A DNA stretch of 64,000 nt from a virus, in the IMG/VR virus record IMGVR_UViG_3300009158_000031, positions 186,001 to 250,000 of that record. One strand, 5' to 3'. Below, piece after piece: positions 58,291 to 64,000 of this stretch. The notes under the pieces were generated by a model. It worked only from the letters and a program-made list of their open reading frames with translations. It had not been told where the DNA came from and did no database searches. The position numbers and the translations under genes were made by a program. The first letter of the stretch is position 1, and every line of letters starts with the position of its first letter.

Positions 58291-59184
58291 ATGGATTTTG
58301 ACTTAATACACATAACTGAAACAACTGGTGAAAATCCAATTAATCCAATAGATGGAATATATCTGTCATTGAGAAGTGACTTGAAAGATGCTGATATAAC
58401 AACCATAATACCATCAAAGGGTAGACATGGACAATTAAGAGCAACGATCGATTCGTTAAGAGATTCGGTTGCAATTACTTCTGATTATAAGGTGTCTATT
58501 ATTGTAGTTGAGATATCTGTTAATATGGAACATCTTAATATTTGTAGAGAAAAATCATGTTCATATATTTGGATAAAGGAAAATTCTCCAAGATTCAATA
58601 AATGCTTAGCTCATAATATAGGCTATTGTTTTTCGGATTCAACGATTTTACATTTTCATGATTCAGATATATTAGTTAATGATTCATTTTACTCGAATAT
58701 CAAAAATCGTAAAATTGATTCTATTAGTGCAGTTCATTGTTTACGAGAAAGATGCGTTAGATCTATGAGCGAAGGAGATGCTAATAGAATTATGGTTGAT
58801 GGAGCACATATCAAAGATGTTATTAGCGAAACAAATCCTCCTATGCCAGAAGAATTTCAAAGAAAAGCTCCTGGAGGATCAATAATCGTAGGAAGATCTT
58901 TGTTTGAATTAATCGGTGGTTTTGATTCGCATTTATTCGATGGATATTCCGTAGAAGATCAATTCTTCTGGGATAAACTTTCATCAATCGTAGAAATCCC
59001 TTCAATGAATGAAAATGATCTAGTACATATTTGGCATGAGGCAGAAAGATCTCATAATAATCAAGATCACATGATTCCGATACAGGCTTTTAAAAATCTA
59101 GAAGCTAGGGGAAAATACTTTGCCGCGGCCAAGAAACTTCTCTTTAAATTAAAATCTAAGGTGAATGAACTTCAAGGACTTTAA
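58291..59184 (+). CDS. Family 2-type glycosyltransferase
   Basis: This 297-residue protein has TTIIPSKGRHGQL at 37, HFHDSDILVN (D-x-D) near 125 and GGFDSHLFDGYSVEDQFFW, the ED-x-x-x-W acceptor end of GT-A enzymes. It starts 2 bases after the carbamoyltransferase and overlaps the next gene by 20. Confidence 0.75.
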   Translation: MDFDLIHITETTGENPINPIDGIYLSLRSDLKDADITTIIPSKGRHGQLRATIDSLRDSVAITSDYKVSIIVVEISVNMEHLNICREKSCSYIWIKENSPRFNKCLAHNIGYCFSDSTILHFHDSDILVNDSFYSNIKNRKIDSISAVHCLRERCVRSMSEGDANRIMVDGAHIKDVISETNPPMPEEFQRKAPGGSIIVGRSLFELIGGFDSHLFDGYSVEDQFFWDKLSSIVEIPSMNENDLVHIWHEAERSHNNQDHMIPIQAFKNLEARGKYFAAAKKLLFKLKSKVNELQGL

Positions 59185-59767
59185 TATTTATTGCATATCA
59201 CTTAAGCGTAGAGAAGATCGTAGATCTTCCATCAAAAATCATCTAAATTCTCTAGGAATCGAATTCGAATTTGTGGATGCCATCGATTCACGAGATATTG
59301 AAGGAGAATTCACAATACCTAAAGGAGCTATCGGTTGTAATTTATCTCATCTAAAAATCTACAAACAGATTATAGGATCCGATAAGCCTGTACTTATTTT
59401 AGAAGACGATGTTGAATTTTCTTCGGATGTTATCGATAAAATAAGAGACATTCAAATCCCTGAAGATTGGGCTCTTCTCTATTTTGGAGGAAATCACAAT
59501 GAACAAGAATTAGATATGATTGATTCTAATCTACATCGTCTAAAGAAAACCTTTACCACTCATTGCTTTGCAATCAATCCTAAAATCATAGCAGAAATAA
59601 TAGAGAAGTTTTCTCTCTGTTACGATCGATTTGTTATTGATGAATTTCTAGCATATGAGATACAAACCAAATACCCTTGCTATGGAATTCATCCTCATTT
59701 AGCTTGGCAAACTACTGGCTTCTCAGATATACAGAATGCTAATGTAGATTATGGCTTTCTAAAGTAA
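59165..59767 (+). CDS. Family 25 (LPS-type) glycosyltransferase
   Basis: This 200-residue protein has ISLKRREDRR at residue 11, VDAIDSRD, GAIGCNLSHLKIY and VLILEDDVEF, the E-D-D motif of the GT25 family that builds LPS or glycoprotein sugars. CFAINPKIIAEI follows as usual. Short but complete for the phage type. Confidence 0.85.
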   Translation: MNFKDFNIYCISLKRREDRRSSIKNHLNSLGIEFEFVDAIDSRDIEGEFTIPKGAIGCNLSHLKIYKQIIGSDKPVLILEDDVEFSSDVIDKIRDIQIPEDWALLYFGGNHNEQELDMIDSNLHRLKKTFTTHCFAINPKIIAEIIEKFSLCYDRFVIDEFLAYEIQTKYPCYGIHPHLAWQTTGFSDIQNANVDYGFLK

Positions 59768-59775
59768 TATGTCAT

Positions 59776-59786
59776 TCATATAATTA
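59776..59786 (+). promoter_or_regulatory. CATATAAT-type upstream motif
   Basis: TCATATAATTA lies 14 bases before the GDP-mannose dehydratase start at 59801, in a 33-base gap. Confidence 0.35.
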
Positions 59787-59800
59787 CTAAATCGTAATTA

Positions 59801-60781
59801 ATGAAAAAGGCTCTTATTACCGGGATCAACGGTCAAGATGGATCTTATCTCGCATCTTTTCTTTTAGATAAAGGGTATGAGGTATGGGGTACTCTTAAAC
59901 GTAATTCGGTTGCAGAAAATCAAACCGTTCGTATTGAACATATATTCGACAAATTAAATCTAGAGTATTGTGACGTTACGGATTTAGCTTCGATTATAAG
60001 CGTGGTTTCTAAAGTTCGACCGGATGAAATTTACCATTTGGCAGCGCAATCGCATGTTCGTATCTCATTCGATCAACCTATCTACACAGCAAATGCAACT
60101 GGTATTGCATCTCTAAATATTTTTGAAGCGGTTAGATTGATCGATCCAAAAATCAAAATTTATCAAGCATCATCTTCAGAGATGTTTGGAAATTCAATTG
60201 ATCCTGATGGATTTCAACGAGAAACAACTCCGCTAAATCCTGTATCACCTTATGGTTGTGCTAAAGTATTTGCATATAACATTGCAAGAAATTACCGAAA
60301 CTCATATGGAATGTTTATCTCTAATGGAATTCTATTTAATCATGAATCTCCTTTTAGAGGAACTAACTTTGTAACCAACAAAGTATGTAAGGAAGCCGTT
60401 AAAATTAAAATGGGATTATCAAACAAATTAAAATTAGGAAATTTAGATGCATCAAGAGATTGGGGCCACGCAAAAGATTATGTTAAAGCAATGTGGGCGA
60501 TTCTTCAAAATAACAAAGCAGACGATTTCGTTTTTGCTACCGGAATATCACATACAGTTAGAGATCTTGTGGAATATGTATTTGGAAGCCTTGATTTGGA
60601 CTGGAATCAATACGTTGAAGTCGATGAAAAATTCCTTCGTCCGGAAGAGTTACATCACCTCAAAGGCGATCCAACGAAAATTCAAAGCATAATTAAATGG
60701 GAGAAAGAGTATACATTTGAAACAATGTTAGATGAAATGATCGAGTACTGGGAAAATTATTATTCTCCAAAAAGCTTATAA
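59801..60781 (+). CDS. gmd: GDP-mannose 4,6-dehydratase
   Basis: This 326-residue short-chain dehydrogenase has the NADP loop ALITGINGQDGSYLA, HLAAQSHV, ASSSEMFG with the Ser/Glu pair, the Y-x3-K motif YGCAK and NHESPFRG, which is specific for Gmd. It turns GDP-mannose into GDP-4-keto-6-deoxymannose, the precursor of fucose-type sugars. Downstream epimerase or transaminase genes are absent here and may be host-encoded. It supplies the glycan cluster. Confidence 0.9.
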   Translation: MKKALITGINGQDGSYLASFLLDKGYEVWGTLKRNSVAENQTVRIEHIFDKLNLEYCDVTDLASIISVVSKVRPDEIYHLAAQSHVRISFDQPIYTANATGIASLNIFEAVRLIDPKIKIYQASSSEMFGNSIDPDGFQRETTPLNPVSPYGCAKVFAYNIARNYRNSYGMFISNGILFNHESPFRGTNFVTNKVCKEAVKIKMGLSNKLKLGNLDASRDWGHAKDYVKAMWAILQNNKADDFVFATGISHTVRDLVEYVFGSLDLDWNQYVEVDEKFLRPEELHHLKGDPTKIQSIIKWEKEYTFETMLDEMIEYWENYYSPKSL

Positions 60782-60787
60782 TAAATA
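60780..60787 (+). promoter_or_regulatory. Late-promoter-like octamer AATAAATA
   Basis: AATAAATA directly follows the gmd stop and ends 14 bases before ATG 60802. Same octamer family as the late elements, one mismatch from TATAAATA. Confidence 0.3.
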
Positions 60788-60801
60788 TAAATCTAAAAAT
60801 A

Positions 60802-61026
60802 ATGAGTTTTAATAAACGATACCTAAGCGAAGATTCTATTAGATCTCATGCAAAATCAAATCCAGATTCATTCCATTGGTTTGAAAGATACATGGTTTAT
60901 GCCGATGCATATATCATTGATACCACTAAAGGAGATTTTGCCGAAAAGATATACGAGAAATTCGGTGAAGGAAATGAAGAAGTAAGAAGAGAAATACACA
61001 GACAATTAGTAAATGACGAAATATGA
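60802..61026 (+). CDS. Small charged protein, unknown
   Basis: This 74-residue acidic helical protein overlaps the exonuclease gene by 4 bases (ATGA). No family is recognised. Confidence 0.55.
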   Translation: MSFNKRYLSEDSIRSHAKSNPDSFHWFERYMVYADAYIIDTTKGDFAEKIYEKFGEGNEEVRREIHRQLVNDEI

Positions 61027-61781
61027 AAATAACAAAACCTATCGTATTCTTCGATATCGAATCAACCGGAATTAATACTACCCGTGATCGTATTGTAGAA
61101 TTACAAATGATTAAAGTTACTGCCAATGGTGAAGAGGAATGGTATTCTAAATTCAATCCTCATCCAGTAGTAATTTCTGATGAAGCTGCATCTGTTCATG
61201 GTATCTCAAATGAAGATGTTATGGATGCTCCTAAATTCGAAGAACGAGCAAAAGATATTTTAGCCTTTATTGAAGGTTGTGATTTAGCTGGATATAACAT
61301 TCAGAATTTTGACATTCCTATGTTATTCGAAGAATTTTGTAGAGCTAATACTTTATTCGATTGGAAGAAACATCGTCTTCTAGATTCATATGCACTTTGG
61401 ACTTATTTCGAACCTCGAACTTTGACTGGTGCAGTTGAACGTTTTCTCGGTGAGAAATTTGAAAATGCTCACTCTGCAAAATGGGACGTGGATGCAACTA
61501 AACGAGTATTCTTTAAACAAATGGAAACTTACAAATTTACTGAATCGGATTTCGACGACGTTATTGAAAAATCTAAAAAAGACAATCGAATAGATTTGAC
61601 CGGTAAATTCGTTAAGAAAGATAATAACGTATTCTATGGATTTGGTAAATATAATGGAAAATCCGTAATGGAAATTAATAAAGTAGATCCAGGATATCTT
61701 GATTGGATTGCCAATAAATCTGAGTTATCTATGGATTGTAAAATGATTGCTAAAAAATTAATCACTCACATAAACAAATAA
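61023..61781 (+). CDS. DnaQ-like 3'-5' exonuclease with exonuclease X-like C-terminus
   Basis: This 252-residue protein has FFDIESTGIN (Exo I), GYNIQNFDIPML (Exo II) and HSAKWDVDAT (Exo III), the full DEDDh set. The last 60 residues (NVFYGFGKYNGKSVMEI, then YLDWIA) match the exonuclease X-like accessory domain (DUF3820-like), which binds DNA. It may edit or resect DNA during replication. It is the second DEDD enzyme of the window. Confidence 0.88.
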   Translation: MKITKPIVFFDIESTGINTTRDRIVELQMIKVTANGEEEWYSKFNPHPVVISDEAASVHGISNEDVMDAPKFEERAKDILAFIEGCDLAGYNIQNFDIPMLFEEFCRANTLFDWKKHRLLDSYALWTYFEPRTLTGAVERFLGEKFENAHSAKWDVDATKRVFFKQMETYKFTESDFDDVIEKSKKDNRIDLTGKFVKKDNNVFYGFGKYNGKSVMEINKVDPGYLDWIANKSELSMDCKMIAKKLITHINK

Positions 61782-61782
61782 T

Positions 61783-62148
61783 ATGGAAGATATACAATTA
61801 TCAAAATCCTTTTCAGATGATGGAAATACTCCTAATGCATCTAAAGCTCTTAGCTCATACTTGAGTATATGGGTTACCAGTGAACCAATTGGAATTAAAA
61901 TTATTCCTTCAGGTTGGACCGATCCTAGAATGTATCATGTTCTAGTTGAATGGGGTGATACAAACGAAACGGATTATCATTTTCTAGATGCGGATCAAAT
62001 CAAAGAACAAATGGGTATTGATATATCCGAAAATGATTTTGTTTCGTATATAGTAACAAATGATGAGCTATTAGAAAACTCAAATGATTATGACTTAGGA
62101 TCGAAAATTAGAAGCACTCTATATAAAAATGATAAAACCGGTAAATAA
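61783..62148 (+). CDS. Unknown protein
   Basis: This 121-residue, acidic, alpha/beta protein follows the exonuclease gene and overlaps the AAA+ gene by 20 bases. No family is recognised. Confidence 0.55.
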   Translation: MEDIQLSKSFSDDGNTPNASKALSSYLSIWVTSEPIGIKIIPSGWTDPRMYHVLVEWGDTNETDYHFLDADQIKEQMGIDISENDFVSYIVTNDELLENSNDYDLGSKIRSTLYKNDKTGK

Positions 62149-63202
62149 TATAAGACGTAGCATTGAACTCACTAATCTCTATGATATGGGTGAAAAAATG
62201 TGGTGGAAAGATAATGACCATATGTTTTCCAATTGGAGACGTAAGAATTTCATAGTAAATGAAAAGGTCTGGAATGATTGGGTAGATAAAAATGTCGATA
62301 TTGAATGTTGTGAATTGAAGACTCGTGATGTCGTAGAGAATTATGCCGGTAGAACTAAAACCGTAAATTCTACAATTTTTACATGTGGAGTTTCTACTCC
62401 AAGTGAAGGTGAAATCGAAATTGAATATGTTCATCTTCGTTGGGATTTGAAGAGAGGAAACGATGCAGTTAAGAAAATGATTACGGAAATAGAAGATATG
62501 TGTATTATACACAAAGAAAAATCTTCTGTTCAATTGCTAGTTAAAGATAATGGAGATCTTGATCTTCGAGCTTTTGAAATTCATAAACCGAATATCGATC
62601 TAAAAATGAATTATGATGATGAATGGAATGATAAACATAATTATCTCATGAATCAACTTAACATGAAGGAAAAAAAAGGAATTGTTCTTCTTCATGGACA
62701 TCCTGGAACTGGAAAGACAATGTATATTCGACACCTTATTTCTTTGTTATCTGAAAAGAGAACCGTCATATATCTTCCTAATCAGCTAATCGATTCATTA
62801 ACAGATCCTTCATTTATTCCTTTGTTATCTGATTATAGTGGATCTATTATAATTATTGAAGATGCCGATGAAGCTATTCGATCTAGAAAAACTGGTGGTG
62901 CATCAGTTGATAAATTACTTAATCTAGCCGATGGTATACTTTCAGATTTTCTAGGCATTCAATTTATCTGTACATTTAATTGCCCTATTACTACAATCGA
63001 TGATGCTCTACTTCGTAAAGGTCGCCTAATCTTCCGACATGAATTTGATAAACTTCCAATCGCGAAAGCTCAGGCATTAAGCGATCATTTAGGTTTTGAT
63101 ACTAAAATTGACAAAGCCATGACACTTGCCGAAATCTATAATCAAGAGAAGAAATTTAGCGAAGAAGATAAATTAGATAAAAAACGAATAGGCTTTTATT
63201 AA
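62129..63202 (+). CDS. AAA+ ATPase (BCS1/VCP-type)
   Basis: This 357-residue protein has a variable N-terminal domain (1-180) and a C-terminal AAA+ module: Walker A GHPGTGKT near 190, Walker B SIIIIEDADE near 246, sensor 1 CTFNCP and the arginine-finger stretch DDALLRKGRL. The order matches BCS1/VCP-like classic AAA proteins. It could remodel proteins or nucleic acids during infection. It overlaps its upstream neighbour, and an early promoter follows it. Confidence 0.85.
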   Translation: MIKPVNNIRRSIELTNLYDMGEKMWWKDNDHMFSNWRRKNFIVNEKVWNDWVDKNVDIECCELKTRDVVENYAGRTKTVNSTIFTCGVSTPSEGEIEIEYVHLRWDLKRGNDAVKKMITEIEDMCIIHKEKSSVQLLVKDNGDLDLRAFEIHKPNIDLKMNYDDEWNDKHNYLMNQLNMKEKKGIVLLHGHPGTGKTMYIRHLISLLSEKRTVIYLPNQLIDSLTDPSFIPLLSDYSGSIIIIEDADEAIRSRKTGGASVDKLLNLADGILSDFLGIQFICTFNCPITTIDDALLRKGRLIFRHEFDKLPIAKAQALSDHLGFDTKIDKAMTLAEIYNQEKKFSEEDKLDKKRIGFY

Positions 63203-63203
63203 T

Positions 63204-63259
63204 TGTTAATAACTTTTTGTCAATAAAGTTTTTTATTCCACAAATTTTTATTATATTTG
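63204..63259 (+). promoter_or_regulatory. Early promoter with TGTTAATAAC box
   Basis: Box 63204-63213, TTTTTTATTCC element at about 63229-63240, -7 TATATTTG at 63252-63259, spacing 48. It drives 63285 and the UvdE gene. Confidence 0.8.
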
Positions 63260-63284
63260 TTATATCAAATTAATTAATACATCT

Positions 63285-63611
63285 ATGGAAAATCAAAAAA
63301 CTTTTATTGATGGTAGAATTCCATCTAACCATCCTGATCTAGAAATTCTTGCCAAGAATTGCGAATGTGAAAATTTCTTAAGATCTTCAATGGGAAATTA
63401 TGAAACTCATAGTTACGAAGGACATTACTTCCGAGTAAACTATCTTCGAGATTGGTCAAACGATTCGGTTGAAGGACTTAAAAATTCCTTTGCAAAAACT
63501 AACGAACAAACTTCTGAATATCGTTTCGAATTACTTCATGTATCTGATTGGGAATCCGATGATGATCGATATTGGGAAGCTTCATTTACATTTTTAGCGC
63601 ATATAAAATAA
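63285..63611 (+). CDS. Small early protein, unknown
   Basis: This 108-residue acidic protein is the first gene after an early promoter and is followed within 3 bases by the UV endonuclease gene. No family is recognised. Confidence 0.6.
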   Translation: MENQKTFIDGRIPSNHPDLEILAKNCECENFLRSSMGNYETHSYEGHYFRVNYLRDWSNDSVEGLKNSFAKTNEQTSEYRFELLHVSDWESDDDRYWEASFTFLAHIK

Positions 63612-63614
63612 AAT

Positions 63615-64000
63615 ATGGAAATTCATAAACGAATAGGTTATTGTTGTATTAATCTCGAGCTACAAGGTAGTGAAGGAATTTCTACCAATCGTCACATGAT
63701 TAAGAAAACGTTTGAAGCTCAACGTTCAACTCTCGAAGGTGTATCAAAACTTGCTCTTGCAAACGTACAAGATCTAGTAAAAATCATTCAATGGAATGAA
63801 CGTCGTGGTATCAAATTCTTTCGTATGTCTTCTAACATGTTTCCATGGATGTCTGAATATGAATTAACCGATCTACCAAATTGGCCAATTATCGAAAAGA
63901 CTCTTCTACTTGGTGGTACTCTTGCAACCAACTATGGTCAACGTTTAGAAATGCATCCCGGCCCTTTTAATGTTCTTGCATCTCTAAATGGTTTTGTTGT
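63615..64000 (+). CDS. uvsE: UV-damage endonuclease UvdE (3' partial)
   Basis: The first 128 residues of a UvdE-type TIM-barrel endonuclease are visible: RIGYCCINLEL, TNRHMIKKT, KIIQWNERRGIKFFRMSSNMFPW and GQRLEMHPGPFNVL. These match the family's N-terminal signatures, including the metal-binding His of MHPGPF. UvdE nicks DNA 5' to UV photoproducts without light. The rest lies past the window end. With the photolyase at 44992 it gives the phage both light-dependent and dark repair. Confidence 0.9.
   Translation, partial: MEIHKRIGYCCINLELQGSEGISTNRHMIKKTFEAQRSTLEGVSKLALANVQDLVKIIQWNERRGIKFFRMSSNMFPWMSEYELTDLPNWPIIEKTLLLGGTLATNYGQRLEMHPGPFNVLASLNGFV

Noticed and set aside
1-64000. Insertion sequences or an integrase/attachment site
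   Set aside because: No transposase, integrase or terminal repeats are visible. Only two small GIY-YIG proteins might be mobile.

Overview
The window looks like an internal piece of the genome of a large tailed phage that infects a Bacteroidota host, probably a flavobacterium-like one. The base composition is AT-rich. About 110 short, tightly packed genes all lie on the + strand, most overlapping by 1-20 bp (TAATG, ATGA, TGATG junctions). No capsid, portal, terminase or polymerase gene is present, so this is a mix of cargo, lysis, host-takeover, nucleotide and glycan modules. Bacteroidota signals are the TATATTTG-type -7 promoter boxes (TAnnTTTG), near absence of Shine-Dalgarno sites, and a 1650-residue secreted protein that ends in a type IX secretion (T9SS) type-B sorting domain.

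Layout. 1-4449: a partial protein, then three proteins with a short N-terminal signal and one L,D-transpeptidase-like protein. 4467-10808: AdoMet decarboxylase-like, ClpP-like, NUDIX, 2OG-oxygenase-like, metallophosphatase, glycosyltransferase, UDP-sugar dehydrogenase, cupin and MazG-like genes. 10855-20882: many small orphans plus an OB-fold RNA ligase, a putative PD-(D/E)XK nuclease, FkbM methyltransferase and thymidylate synthase. 20934-26837: GH19 endolysin, membrane proteins, a Rieske oxygenase, an outer-membrane barrel and a GIY-YIG protein. 26838-31303: two unusual non-coding tracts of about 0.5 and 1 kb around a small early operon. 31410-38666: a cluster of proteins with a shared N-terminal signal, including two ADP-ribosyltransferases, a nucleotidyltransferase and a PAP2-like phosphatase, with SET and flavodoxin-like proteins between them. 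38766-43718: the giant T9SS-type surface protein. 43803-54476: early-promoter-driven genes, including a stand-alone DnaA domain IV, photolyase, RecA/RadA-like ATPase, DEDD exonuclease, transglycosylase, protein phosphatase-like enzyme and T4 Rnl1-type RNA ligase. 54522-55241: tRNA-Leu, an initiator-like tRNA-Met, a degenerate tRNA-like element and a terminator. 55247-60781: a glycan cluster (glycosyltransferases, FkbM methyltransferase, carbamoyltransferase, GDP-mannose 4,6-dehydratase). 60802-64000: exonuclease, AAA+ ATPase and the start of a UvdE-type UV endonuclease.

Two systems stand out. First, twelve otherwise unrelated proteins begin with the same ~13-residue signal, roughly M-K-x-I-x-x-Y-x-x-F-L-N-E. 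This matches the capsid-targeting signals of T4 internal proteins (IPI-III begin MKTYQEFIAE) and ends in the (L/I)-x-E consensus of the T4 prohead protease. I infer an arsenal of packaged, injected effectors. Second, eleven promoters share a TGTTAATAAC box, a T-run/ATTCC element and a TATATTTG/A -7 box. In nine of them the box lies exactly 48 bp from the -7 box; in the other two it lies about one or two helical turns further away. The box resembles a DnaA box (TGTGGATAA), and the phage encodes a protein consisting only of the DnaA DNA-binding domain, itself behind such a promoter. I infer a DnaA-like activator switch for early genes. T4-like late octamers (TATAAATA/GATAAATA) precede lysis, cargo and surface genes.
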